Assembly (NCBI RefSeq): GCF_009720835.1
Contig: NZ_WNKZ01000035.1
Location: 1 to 56,322, forward strand
Length of the DNA: 56,322 nucleotides
Direction: 5' to 3'
Source: Pseudoduganella buxea
Lineage (GTDB): Bacteria; Pseudomonadota; Gammaproteobacteria; Burkholderiales; Burkholderiaceae_D
This document shows, piece by piece, positions 41,357 through 50,993 of the stretch. Under the pieces are notes generated by a model. The model was not told where the DNA came from. It made no database searches and saw only the letters and a list, made by a program, of their open reading frames with translations. The position numbers and the translations under genes were made by a program. How positions within the stretch are numbered: position 1 is the stretch's first letter; each line of letters starts with the position of its first letter.

Positions 41357-41995
41357 ATGAACCGTATCAACCGTTTTGCCATCCTCACCGCATTGACGGC
41401 AGGCCTGCTGGCCGGCGCCGGCGCCAACGCCGCCGCACTGGACCAGTTCAAGGCCTTCGTTGCCTCGACCAAGGCCGCCAAGGGCGAGTTCACGCAAACG
41501 CTCACCAAGGATGTCGACGGCGCGAAGAAGACGTCGGCGCCGTCCACCGGCACCTTCGTGTTCGCCCGCCCCGGCAAGTTCATCTGGCAGTACCAGAAGC
41601 CCTACGAGCAGCTGCTGCAGGCCGACGGCGAGCAGCTCTACATCTACGACAAGGACCTGAACCAGGTCACCGTGAAGAAGCTGGGCGACGCCCTGGGCTC
41701 GTCGCCGGCCGCCATCCTGTTCGGCAGTAACGACATGGAGAAGAACTTCACCTTGTCCGAGGCGGGCACGCGCGGCGGCCTGGAATGGCTGAAGGCCGTG
41801 CCGAAGGCGAAGGACACCAGCTTCGAGCAGATCACCATCGGCCTGAAGAACGGCCAGCCCGAAGCGATGGAATTGCGCGACAACTTCGGTCAGACCTCCG
41901 TGCTGGCCTTCCGCAAGTTCGAGAAGAACCCGCCGCTCGGCGCCACGTCGTTCCGCTTCGCGGTGCCGGCCGGCGCCGACGTCGTCAAGCAGTAA
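41357..41995 (+). CDS. lolA: Outer membrane lipoprotein carrier LolA
   Basis: The 212-residue periplasmic chaperone carries lipoproteins from LolCDE to LolB. It has a signal peptide ([19 protein letters not shown]) and the typical half-barrel motif [19 protein letters not shown]. It lies 11 bp after ftsK and 11 bp before rarA. Confidence 0.95.
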   Translation: MNRINRFAILTALTAGLLAGAGANAAALDQFKAFVASTKAAKGEFTQTLTKDVDGAKKTSAPSTGTFVFARPGKFIWQYQKPYEQLLQADGEQLYIYDKDLNQVTVKKLGDALGSSPAAILFGSNDMEKNFTLSEAGTRGGLEWLKAVPKAKDTSFEQITIGLKNGQPEAMELRDNFGQTSVLAFRKFEKNPPLGATSFRFAVPAGADVVKQ

Positions 41996-42006
41996 GCGCG
42001 GAACCG

Positions 42007-43314
42007 ATGGCCGATCTCTTTTCGCAGGAACCGCGCCAGCCGCTGGCCGAGGCGCTGCGTCCGAAAACACTGGACGAAGTGATCGGCCAGGGCCACCTGC
42101 TGGGCGAGGGCAAGCCGCTGCGCCTGGCCTTCCAGGCCGGCAAGCCGCACTCGATGATCCTGTGGGGCCCGCCGGGAGTGGGCAAGACCACCCTGGCGCG
42201 GCTGACGGCCAATGCCTTCGATGCGGCCTTTATCGCGCTGTCGGCCGTCTTCGCGGGCGTCAAGGACATCCGCGCCGCGATGGAACAGGCGCAGCAGAAC
42301 CTGGACCAGTACGGCAAGAGTACCATCCTGTTCGTCGACGAGATCCACCGCTTCAACAAGGCCCAGCAGGATGCGCTGCTGCCCTTTGTCGAATCGGGCC
42401 TCGTCACCTTCATTGGCGCGACAACGGAAAACCCCAGCTTCGAAGTCAACTCGGCCCTGCTGTCGCGCGCCCAGGTCTACGTGCTGAAATCGCTGACGGA
42501 CGAGGAAATGCGCCAGCTGCTGGACAAGGCGCGCAAGAGCACCCTGTCCGGCATCGAGTTCGACGAAGTGGCCGTGGACACGCTGATCGGTTTCGCCGAC
42601 GGCGACGCGCGCCGCTTCCTGAACCTGCTGGAGCAGGCCGATACGGCCGCCCATTCGTCCGGCGTGACACGCATCGACGCCACCTTCGTCGAAAACGCGA
42701 TGACGTTGAACGCGCGCCGCTTCGACAAGGGCGGCGACAATTTCTACGACCAGATCTCGGCCCTGCACAAGTCCGTGCGGGGCTCGCATCCTGATGCGGC
42801 CCTGTACTGGTTCTGCCGCATGATCGACGGCGGCGCCGACCCGCGCTACCTGGCTCGCCGCATCATCCGCATGGCCTGGGAAGACATCGGCCTGGCCGAC
42901 CCGCGCGCGCTGACGATGGTGAACGACGCGGCCGAAACCTACGAGCGCCTCGGTTCCCCCGAAGGCGAGCTGGCGCTGGGCCAGGCCGTTGTCTACCTGG
43001 CCATCGCGGCCAAGAGCAACGCCGGCTACAACGCCTTCAACCAGGCCATGGCCTTCGTCAAGAAGGACAAGTCGCGCGAGGTGCCCGTCCACCTGCGCAA
43101 CGCCCCGACCAAGCTGATGAAGGAGCTGGGCTACGGCCACGAATACCGCTACGCCCACGACGAACCGAACGCCTACGCTGCCGGCGAAACCTACCTGCCG
43201 GACGGCATGCCGGAACCCCGCTGGTACCAGCCCGTGCCGCGCGGGATCGAGGCGAAGATCGCGGACAAGCTGGCGTGGTTGCGGGCGATGGATCGGGCGG
43301 CTGGGGAGGAGTAG
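42007..43314 (+). CDS. rarA: Replication-associated recombination protein A (RarA/MgsA)
   Basis: The 435-residue AAA+ ATPase acts at stalled replication forks. Walker A is GPPGVGKTT and Walker [10 protein letters not shown]; the sensor region [11 protein letters not shown] and the C-terminal tetramerisation domain are present. The start [19 protein letters not shown] matches the family. The order ftsK-lolA-rarA is conserved, but serS, which usually follows, is separated here by four accessory genes. Confidence 0.96.
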   Translation: MADLFSQEPRQPLAEALRPKTLDEVIGQGHLLGEGKPLRLAFQAGKPHSMILWGPPGVGKTTLARLTANAFDAAFIALSAVFAGVKDIRAAMEQAQQNLDQYGKSTILFVDEIHRFNKAQQDALLPFVESGLVTFIGATTENPSFEVNSALLSRAQVYVLKSLTDEEMRQLLDKARKSTLSGIEFDEVAVDTLIGFADGDARRFLNLLEQADTAAHSSGVTRIDATFVENAMTLNARRFDKGGDNFYDQISALHKSVRGSHPDAALYWFCRMIDGGADPRYLARRIIRMAWEDIGLADPRALTMVNDAAETYERLGSPEGELALGQAVVYLAIAAKSNAGYNAFNQAMAFVKKDKSREVPVHLRNAPTKLMKELGYGHEYRYAHDEPNAYAAGETYLPDGMPEPRWYQPVPRGIEAKIADKLAWLRAMDRAAGEE

Positions 43315-43316
43315 GG

Positions 43317-44192
43317 CTAATCGCCGATGCGCTCTTCCTGCGAACTTGCCGCTGTCGCTCGATCCGCTCCGGTGGCCGCCTTTCGGCGCAAGCGTTCCCG
43401 CATTGCGTTGGCCTTGCCGGCGTGACGCAGTGTGGCGTAGGTGGGCCAGGCCCAGCAGGCCAGGGTCACGGCGATAACCCCGAGCACCTGCCGTTGGCCC
43501 GCGATGCTGCGGTCGATGAAGCGGCCCAGCGACGCCGGACTCTCCGCCTTGACCGCATCGCACAGTGCCCCGACTTCAGCCGTAGTAAAGCCGGCACGGG
43601 GCGGGATCGCGCTGTGGTCGCGGCTGCAGCGCGCCAGGGTGAAGCCAGGCGCGAACGTCATGGGCTTGACCGATTCCCGGTCGATCGTCAGCCACGTCCC
43701 CGTGGCGGTCAGCCGCAGGATGGCCCGGTCCGGGATCATGAACAGGGCCGCAGTGAGAATCGCGATTGACAGGATGGCGAAAAAGGCGCCGATACCAACG
43801 ATGGCCCACGGCTTCGGCTGGCTCGAACGGTCCTTTAACCCAGGCAGTTCGAAATCGAAGTAGGGCCCACATGCGGCGGCATCGCACAAGCTTTCATCAT
43901 GCCGTATGGACCATGCGATAACACGTTCTGCCTGCTGGGCTGTCCGGAACCTGGCGCCCGTTTCAAAGCTGAGCCGCGCCACCTCCGCCTGTGCGGCCAG
44001 ATAGCCACTGATCGCGGGGACGGCCGGACTCATTTTCCCATGCAATAAACGCCACAGCCGGGACAGGATCGTAATGGACGAGCCCGTGCGCCACCATATA
44101 ATCAGGCCGACGAGGAACAATGCCGCAGTTCCGAGGATCGGGGCGGCTGCGACGCTGAGCGTGACAATGCTGCTGATGGTTACCGTATCCAT
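43317..44192 (-). CDS. Hypothetical membrane protein
   Basis: The 291-residue protein has three likely transmembrane segments: one near the N-terminus (GTAALFLVGLIIWW), one in the middle (WAIVGIGAFFAILSIAILTAALF) and one near the end (VLGVIAVTLACWAWPTY). Between the first two lies a cytoplasmic or periplasmic segment with two close cysteines (CDAAACGPYFDF); a further soluble loop contains CSRDHSAIPPRAGF. I do not recognise a family. It is convergent with rarA and, together with the next genes, interrupts the rarA-serS order. Confidence 0.7.
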   Translation of the reverse strand: MDTVTISSIVTLSVAAAPILGTAALFLVGLIIWWRTGSSITILSRLWRLLHGKMSPAVPAISGYLAAQAEVARLSFETGARFRTAQQAERVIAWSIRHDESLCDAAACGPYFDFELPGLKDRSSQPKPWAIVGIGAFFAILSIAILTAALFMIPDRAILRLTATGTWLTIDRESVKPMTFAPGFTLARCSRDHSAIPPRAGFTTAEVGALCDAVKAESPASLGRFIDRSIAGQRQVLGVIAVTLACWAWPTYATLRHAGKANAMRERLRRKAATGADRATAASSQEERIGD

Positions 44193-44274
44193 GTTTGCTC
44201 CAAGGATGGGATATCACTCCGATCAGACAGGACACCGCCGGGAAAGTTCAAGCCGTCTGGCCAATTTCGCATGG

Positions 44275-44280
44275 TATAGT
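44275..44280 (+). promoter_or_regulatory. -10 box for the hydrolase gene
   Basis: TATAGT about 42 bp before the GTG start at 44322. No strong -35. Confidence 0.35.
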
Positions 44281-44321
44281 TTTCGCTAGTACATTTACCA
44301 ACATTCTTGCGAGGCAGGCCA

Positions 44322-45143
44322 GTGCAAATCAAAACCATCAACGGCACCGAAGTCCTGATCGAAGGCAGCGGCCCCGAGACGATCCTGCTGCTGCACGGGT
44401 GGCCCGACAACCGGGCCTTGTGGGAAGGGCAGGTGGCGGCGTTCAAGTCGCATTACCGCTGCGTGCGCTTTACGTGGCCCGGCTTCGAGCCGGGCGCGCC
44501 GCGGGGTGAGCATTCGCTCGATTCGCTGATCGCCCTGTGCGAGGCGGTGGTGCGCGAGGTCAGCCCCCAGCGGCCCGTGATCCTGCTGGTGCACGACTGG
44601 GGCTGCCTGTTCGGCTACCAGTTCGCCCAGCGGCACCCGGACCTGGTGGCGCGCATCGTCGGTGTCGACATCGGCGATGCCGGTTCCAAAGACCACCTGA
44701 CAGACATCGGCATCAAGGGCAAGCTGGGCATCGTCGCCTACCAGCTGTGGCTGGCCGCCGCGTGGCGCATCGGCGGCAGCATCGGCGAATCGATGACGCA
44801 CTCGATGGCGCGGCGCATGCACGTGCCGGCGCCACCCGAGGCGCTGACGGTGCAGAAGAACTATCCCTACTACTCGACGTGGACGGGCAAGTACAAATCG
44901 GCCCGCACCTTCCGGCCCGCCTGCCCGATGCTGTTCATCTACGGCACGCGCAAGCCCTTCATGTTCCACTCGTCCGCGTGGGCGCGCGAGCTGGACAGCA
45001 AACCGGGCAGCCGCGCCGTGGCCATGGACACGGACCACTGGCCGATGCTGCGCCAGACGGACGCCTTCAACCAACTCGTGCTCGACTGGCTCGGGTCGAC
45101 GACCGTAACGGAGAAAACCGATGCATTACCTGCTGGCCTATGA
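44322..45143 (+). CDS. Alpha/beta hydrolase with aspartate nucleophile (epoxide hydrolase-like)
   Basis: The 273-residue enzyme has the oxyanion-hole motif LLLHGWPDN and the nucleophile elbow VHDWGC with Asp92, as in epoxide hydrolases and haloalkane dehalogenases rather than serine esterases. The catalytic histidine is near the C-terminus (DTDHWPM). The GTG at 44322 has GAGG seven bases upstream; a TTG at 44307 is less likely. The gene's end overlaps the start of the YciI gene by 23 bp, so the two are co-expressed. Substrate unknown. Confidence 0.8.
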   Translation: MQIKTINGTEVLIEGSGPETILLLHGWPDNRALWEGQVAAFKSHYRCVRFTWPGFEPGAPRGEHSLDSLIALCEAVVREVSPQRPVILLVHDWGCLFGYQFAQRHPDLVARIVGVDIGDAGSKDHLTDIGIKGKLGIVAYQLWLAAAWRIGGSIGESMTHSMARRMHVPAPPEALTVQKNYPYYSTWTGKYKSARTFRPACPMLFIYGTRKPFMFHSSAWARELDSKPGSRAVAMDTDHWPMLRQTDAFNQLVLDWLGSTTVTEKTDALPAGL

Positions 45144-45417
45144 ACTGTCCGACGATTACCTGGCGCGCCGCGACGCGTTCCGGGCCGAGCACCTGAAGCT
45201 GGCCTGGGACGCCGTCGGGCGGGGCGAGCTGCTGCTGGCCGGCGCCGCGGGCGAACCGATCGACAGCGCGCTGCTGCTGTTCACCACCGATTCGCCGGCC
45301 GTGCCGGAGGCGTTTGCCAAGGCCGATCCGTATGTGACGCAGGGGATCGTCAAGCGCTGGACCGTGCGCAAGTGGCACACGGTGGTCGGCGCGGAGGCCG
45401 CCACGCCGGTGCGCTGA
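45121..45417 (+). CDS. YciI-family protein
   Basis: The 98-residue protein is a YciI-like ferredoxin-fold domain (MHYLLAYELSDDYLARRDAF; the family His in RAEHLKLAWDAV; the C-terminal RKWHTVVG). Members can act as small dehydrochlorinases or muconolactone isomerase-like enzymes; most are uncharacterised. It starts inside the end of the hydrolase gene, consistent with a two-step reaction, which is speculation. Confidence 0.85.
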   Translation: MHYLLAYELSDDYLARRDAFRAEHLKLAWDAVGRGELLLAGAAGEPIDSALLLFTTDSPAVPEAFAKADPYVTQGIVKRWTVRKWHTVVGAEAATPVR

Positions 45418-45439
45418 ATAGTCGCCCGGCGGCAGTGCC

Positions 45440-45478
45440 ACGGCGCCGGGTCGGCAGCGACTTCGGCGCCGTCTTTTT
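45440..45478 (+). terminator. Possible terminator after the YciI gene
   Basis: Arms ACGGCGCC / GGCGCCGT with a 17-base loop, followed by C and five T. Confidence 0.5.
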
Positions 45479-45595
45479 GCAGTTCATCCCCCGTTTCGAA
45501 CGCTCCGTCGGAACCCCGGCGCGACGCAGGGCGCCTTTAGGTACAGTACAACCATCGCAGAACGCGTTGTACCCACCAACCTGAAGGAGCACATC

Positions 45596-45796
45596 ATGAA
45601 CGCACTGAAACACATGGAAGCCATCTTTGTCGTCGTCGCCGCCGTGGCACTGGGCTGGGCCTTCGCCACCACGGAACCGAAGGCGATCGAAGTGGCCGCC
45701 GACCCCGTTGTCACCGTCCAGGCCGACCAACCGATGCCCGTTGTGACGATTGCCGCCAAGCGCCTGACCGCCGCCGAGAAAGCCGCGCTGATCTGA
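45596..45796 (+). CDS. Small single-helix membrane or secreted protein
   Basis: The 66-residue product has one hydrophobic segment (IFVVVAAVALGWAFATT) and a Val/Pro/Thr-rich tail with VVTIAAKRLTAAEKAALI at the end. A strong GAAGGAG ribosome site sits six bases before the ATG, which supports a real gene. No recognised family. It stands alone between the YciI gene and serS. Confidence 0.65.
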   Translation: MNALKHMEAIFVVVAAVALGWAFATTEPKAIEVAADPVVTVQADQPMPVVTIAAKRLTAAEKAALI

Positions 45797-45835
45797 GCCG
45801 GCGGCGCCCAACGCGCCGCCCGTCGGAGGGCGTAA

Positions 45836-47185
<1,350 letters not shown>

Positions 47186-47215
47186 AAAAGCCCTTCCATT
47201 TTCCGCAAGGGCTGC

Positions 47216-47221
47216 TATAAT
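47216..47221 (+). promoter_or_regulatory. -10 box for first tRNA-Ser
   Basis: A perfect TATAAT 27 bp before the tRNA 5' end, within the small hairpin region after serS (AGCCCTT / AAGGGCT). A good -35 is not evident. Confidence 0.55.
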
Positions 47222-47248
47222 CTTGCCTTCTCGCAGCAATGTGAGAAA

Positions 47249-47340
<92 letters not shown>

Positions 47341-47351
47341 ACAGCAAAAGA

Positions 47352-47379
47352 AAATCGCCCCTCGGGGCGATTTTTTTTT
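47352..47379 (+). terminator. Terminator of tRNA-Ser copy 1
   Basis: AAATCGCCCC / GGGGCGATTT stem with a two-base loop and a T-run. The same hairpin recurs at 48153 and 48435. Confidence 0.9.
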
Positions 47380-47380
47380 G

Positions 47381-47430
47381 CCTGGCGGAGAGGAGGAAAG
47401 CCCCTGCGGGCTTTCCGCGTGGGATTCGAA
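47381..47430 (-). repeat. Inverted tRNA-Ser 3'-end fragment with inserted hairpin
   Basis: Read on the minus strand it gives the T-arm half TTCGAATCCCAC (47419-47430) and the acceptor end CCTCTCCGCCA, the latter separated by a hairpin GGAAAGCCC / GGGCTTTCC. These match the 3' end of the intact tRNA. Confidence 0.75.
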
Positions 47431-47601
47431 GACCTGCGCTTACCAGCGCGGGGCTCTCCGAATCGCCCATCTGTCGCGCCAAGGGCGCGGCCCCGCCAAG
47501 CGCTCCGCGCTTGGCGTTCAATTCCCTGACTATGTTTAAAAGCAGCGAGTCGCAAAGCGACAAGCGGGCAGGGGCCGCTGGCTCCCATTTCAGCCAACGA
47601 G

Positions 47602-47829
47602 GAGCGAGGCGCGAAGCGACAAGCGGACCGAAGCCAGCAACGTAAAACCCAGCCAACATCAAAAGAGCAAGGCGCGAAGCGACAAGCGAACCGAAGCCAG
47701 CAACGTAAAACCCAGCCAACATCAAAAGAGCGAGGCGCGAAGCGACAAGCGGACCGAAGCCAGCAACGTAAAACCTAGCCAACATCAAAAGAGCGAGTCG
47801 CCAAGCGACAAGCGGCCAGACGCCAACAG
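47602..47829. repeat. 63-bp tandem repeat
   Basis: Three full units begin at 47602, 47665 and 47728, each starting GAGCRAGGCGCGAAGCGACA and differing by a few bases; a partial fourth begins at 47791, and a related fragment precedes the array near 47541. The period is a multiple of three but the antisense open frame is not credible as a gene. Confidence 0.85.
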
Positions 47830-47944
47830 CTTCTCCGGCGGTTACCAATCGAAGCCCAGCGCCACAAAAGCAAACCAAACCCGCCAACAGACCTAATTCC
47901 TAGGCAGCGATCCCTCCCATCGTCCCCAAACCCACTGCCGAGAT

Positions 47945-47973
47945 TTGACGCCCAACCAATGTTGCTATAGAAT
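47945..47973 (+). promoter_or_regulatory. Promoter of tRNA-Ser copy 2
   Basis: TTGACG (47945-47950), 17-bp spacer, TAGAAT (47968-47973). The predicted start near 47980 coincides with the first base of a 10-bp hairpin (TCTTGTGTTG / CAACACAAGA, 47980-48013) in the leader. Confidence 0.6.
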
Positions 47974-48049
47974 CGTGCCTCTTGTGTTGCAACAAACTCT
48001 GCTCAACACAAGAATGCAGGGCACCGCTAGGCGCTCTGTGGCAACACCA

Positions 48050-48141
<92 letters not shown>

Positions 48142-48152
48142 ACAGCAAAAGA

Positions 48153-48179
48153 AAATCGCCCTCTGGGGCGATTTTTTTT
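48153..48179 (+). terminator. Terminator of tRNA-Ser copy 2
   Basis: AATCGCCC / GGGCGATT stem with T-run, near-copy of the hairpin at 47352. Confidence 0.9.
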
Positions 48180-48268
48180 GCTGGCGCAGAGGAGGAAAGC
48201 CCCTGCGGGCTTTCCGCGTGGGATTCGAAAGCTCAGGCCTACCAGCCCGAGCGGGGTCGCGGGACGTG

Positions 48269-48292
48269 ACCGAATCCCACCCTCTCTGCCAG
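48269..48292 (+). repeat. Truncated tRNA-Ser 3' end (direct)
   Basis: T-arm 3' half and acceptor 3' strand (one change, CTCTCTGCCA) without the 5' half of the tRNA. It is preceded by a hairpin module, GCTCAGG ... CCCGAGC. Confidence 0.75.
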
Positions 48293-48299
48293 AACAAAT

Positions 48300-48329
48300 A
48301 AAAAAGCCTCCCCTTCGGGAGGCTTTTTT
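48300..48329. terminator. Bidirectional terminator in the mosaic
   Basis: AAAAAAGCCTCCC / GGGAGGCTTTTTT with a CTTC loop; A-run and T-run allow use on both strands. Confidence 0.85.
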
Positions 48330-48398
48330 ATTTTGCCGGACGGAAGAGGTGGGATTCGAAAGCTCGGGCCTACCAGTCCGAGCGGGGTCGCGGGACGT

Positions 48399-48422
48399 GA
48401 CCGAATCCCACCCTCTCCGCCA
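48399..48422 (+). repeat. Truncated tRNA-Ser 3' end (direct), second
   Basis: Exact acceptor 3' strand CCTCTCCGCCA with T-arm 3' half, preceded by the hairpin GCTCGG / CCGAGC and followed by the tRNA-type terminator at 48435. The whole unit is close to the one ending at 48292. Confidence 0.75.
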
Positions 48423-48434
48423 GAACAGCAAAAG

Positions 48435-48462
48435 AAAATCGCCCTCCGGGGCGATTTTTTTT
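48435..48462 (+). terminator. Third copy of the tRNA-Ser terminator
   Basis: AATCGCCC / GGGCGATT stem with T-run, after a truncated tRNA 3' end. Confidence 0.85.
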
Positions 48463-48677
48463 GCCTGGCGCAGAGGAGGAAAGCCCCTGCGGGCATTCCG
48501 CGTGGGATTCGAAGCCCCGCGCCTGCCAGCGCGGGGCTCTCCGAATCGCCTGTTTGCTGGCGCTCCGCGCCAGCCCGGCGCGCCGAGGGCGCGCTTCGTC
48601 ACTCTGTTTAAACGAGCGCCGGCTCCCCACAGAAAGCATATGGCCGGCTCCCTATAGAACGCACGACTTCGTTGGCC

Positions 48678-48702
48678 AAGCCTCCCCTGCGGGAGGCTTT
48701 TT
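48678..48702 (+). terminator. GCCTCCC hairpin terminator
   Basis: AAGCCTCCC / GGGAGGCTT with a CTGC loop and T-run; related to the one at 48300. Confidence 0.75.
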
Positions 48703-48880
48703 CTATTTTGCCGGACGGAAGAGGGTGGGATTCGAAGACCCGCTCCTGCCAGCGCGGGGCTCTCCGAATCGCCCATCTGCTGGCGCCCCACGCCAGCCTG
48801 GCGCGCCGAGGGCGCGCGTTCTCACTCCATTGAGAACCGGCCGCCGCTTCTCAACTGGCACCAGTCGCTCCGCACCGTGA

Positions 48881-49218
48881 GCCGATGCTATGAATAGCAA
48901 ACATTACTTCCTCCAGCCAACCGACCAAGTGAAGCTCTTGCGCGGCATGCACCACGCCATAAGACACCATTCCCGCGGAAACCGGCCGATGCCCCTTCAA
49001 CTACTCTTGGCCACCCTCCTAGTTAAGTGTGCGCTGAACTTTTTTCATTTCGGTCGATGCAGCGCGGCCATGGGAGGTAGTCAATGGGCGGCAACAGCCC
49101 GCCGATACGTTGATGCCGTACCGACAAGCTTCTGTCGCATTATTGATTACCCTACAGCAATCTAATTGACTCATCCAAACTACACCCGCACAATGCACCG
49201 ACCGGGTGGAGGCAAAGT
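48881..49218. other. Region upstream of the diguanylate cyclase gene
   Basis: 338 bp of lower-GC DNA with no convincing gene. It ends in the promoter at 49166-49194 and a GGAGG ribosome site (49208-49212). Confidence 0.6.
49166..49194 (+). promoter_or_regulatory. Sigma-70 promoter of the diguanylate cyclase gene
   Basis: TTGACT, 17-bp spacer, CACAAT. The start of transcription would fall near 49201, giving an 18-nt leader with GGAGG. Confidence 0.6.
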
Positions 49219-50670
49219 ATGGGCAGCAGCAAAACCGCCGTCGACGCACAGTCGGCCGGCGGCATCGACGTGAAGGACGCGCTGCTGGTGGGCGTGATCG
49301 TGTTCGTGTGTTCCATCTTCGGCATCTACACGGCACCCCCCGGCGTGCTGGCCGCGTTCTGGCCCACCAATGCCGTGCTGGTCGGGCTGTTGCTAAGGCG
49401 CCGCCACCCGCCCGGGCTGGCGCACTGGCTGGCCGCGGCCACCGGCTACATGGTGGCCGACCTGGTGATGGCGCATGGCTGGCCCAAGAGCGCCATGCTG
49501 ACCTGTACCAACCTGATGGGCGTCGTTACCTGCTACCTGCTGCTCTCGCGCATGAGCGATGACTACCGGGCCTTGCGCCACCCCCGTTCGATGCTGCGCT
49601 TCGTGCTGGTGGTGGCCAGCGGCGGCGCGGCGGCGGGCATTTGCGGCATCTTCATCCACCCCGTGCTGTTCGGCGGCACGCCGGCCTATGGTTTCGCCTT
49701 CTGGTTTACGACGGAACTGGTCAACTACATCGCCATCCTGCCCGTGATGCTGACGATGCCGGATCTGTCGCGCCGCCTGGCCGGGCACAAGCGGCGCAGC
49801 GACTGGCCGGAATGGCGCATCGAGCAGGTCGCGCCGCTGGCCGCCTTTGCCGGCAGCCTGTGGCTGGGCACGCAACTGGGCGGCCCGGGCGTGATTCCCT
49901 ATCCGATCCCCGCCATGCTGTGGTGCGCGCTGACCTACAGCCTGTTTGCCACGGCCGGCATCACCTTGTTCTTCTCCATGTGGACCTTGCTGGCCATTTC
50001 CAGCGGCACCCTGGTCATCGGCGCCAATTTCGACAGCCAGCAGGCCATCATGTCGCTCCGCGTGGGCGTGACATTGACGGCGCTGGCGCCGTTGACGGTC
50101 GCCAGCGTGATGGTGGCGCGCAACGAACTGCTGTCGCGCCTGAAGCATGCCGCATCGCACGACCCCATGACCCATGTGTTGAACCGAGGCGGCTTCATGA
50201 CCCATGCCGAAGAGCTGCTGGCCACGCCCGCGGTGGTGCGCCGTCCACTGGCCGTGCTGATGATGGACATCGATTTCTTCAAGAAAGTCAACGACACCCA
50301 CGGCCACGCCGCCGGTGACGCCGTCCTCGTCAGCTTCGCGCAGCTGGCCGAAGGCTGCCTGCGCGGCGGCGACCTGCTGGGGCGACTTGGCGGCGAGGAG
50401 TTCGCCGTGCTGCTGCCCGGTTGCAGCGTGGACGACGCCCGCGCCATTGCCCAGCGCATCTGCGATGCCTTCGCCGCGCATCCGGTCACGGTGGGCGATG
50501 GCGCCACCTTGCAGTCCACGGTCAGCATCGGCGTGGGTTGCTGGACCCATCCCGGCACCTCCGTCGAGGCCATGCTGTCCGCGGCCGACGCTGCCCTGTA
50601 CGCGGCCAAGCGCTCCGGGCGCAACCGGGTCGTCCTCGGCGACACACGAAAGCCGGCCACGGCCACCTGA
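49219..50670 (+). CDS. Membrane diguanylate cyclase (MASE1-like sensor, GGDEF)
   Basis: The 483-residue protein has an N-terminal membrane sensor of about eight helices resembling MASE1 (FCSIFGIYTAPPGVLAAFWPT in another reading is not used; the in-frame text is IYTAPPGVLAAFWPTNAVLV), and a C-terminal GGDEF domain. The catalytic signature is GGEEF (391-395), the nucleotide-binding start is VLMMDIDFFKKVNDTHGH, and the inhibitory I-site RGGD lies at 382-385, so product feedback is expected. It makes c-di-GMP, which usually promotes biofilm. It stands just before an adhesin and a PEP-CTERM gene. Confidence 0.93.
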   Translation: MGSSKTAVDAQSAGGIDVKDALLVGVIVFVCSIFGIYTAPPGVLAAFWPTNAVLVGLLLRRRHPPGLAHWLAAATGYMVADLVMAHGWPKSAMLTCTNLMGVVTCYLLLSRMSDDYRALRHPRSMLRFVLVVASGGAAAGICGIFIHPVLFGGTPAYGFAFWFTTELVNYIAILPVMLTMPDLSRRLAGHKRRSDWPEWRIEQVAPLAAFAGSLWLGTQLGGPGVIPYPIPAMLWCALTYSLFATAGITLFFSMWTLLAISSGTLVIGANFDSQQAIMSLRVGVTLTALAPLTVASVMVARNELLSRLKHAASHDPMTHVLNRGGFMTHAEELLATPAVVRRPLAVLMMDIDFFKKVNDTHGHAAGDAVLVSFAQLAEGCLRGGDLLGRLGGEEFAVLLPGCSVDDARAIAQRICDAFAAHPVTVGDGATLQSTVSIGVGCWTHPGTSVEAMLSAADAALYAAKRSGRNRVVLGDTRKPATAT

Positions 50671-50993
50671 TTCCACCCAGAATGTTGCCGATTTAAGACG
50701 TTGCCAAAAGGCAATGCACTCCCTCGACTGCGTACTGCGGCACGGAAATCGGCGTTTCCAATCGGATATTGGTGACCGCCATCACAAAGCTGAATTATAG
50801 GAAAGTCGTCTTCGCAAATAATCAACAAAAATTCCTCAAACCATCTATCTTTCCTTTGTAAGTTCTGCAACAATGATGTCCATCAGGATATAAAAGTTAA
50901 TAATAAAACTGCTGGCCAAACCCTCGCCGGTCATCCTGTCCTTTCCAACTTACCCATTAGAAAGCCGGCATTTCTGCCGGGGATTGAACACGC
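50671..50993. other. AT-rich control region before the SdrD_B gene
   Basis: 323 bp without a gene. It contains a hairpin TTGCC / GGCAA (50701-50714), an AT-rich stretch with a TATAAA (50889-50894) that may be a -10 with weak TGCAAC at -35, and a stem CCGGCA / TGCCGG (50965-50980) next to the ribosome site GGGGA. That stem could affect translation of the adhesin. Confidence 0.45.

Noticed and set aside
47541..47829. The 63-bp repeat array considered as a CRISPR array
   Set aside because: Units are contiguous with no unique spacers between repeats, and no cas genes are present.
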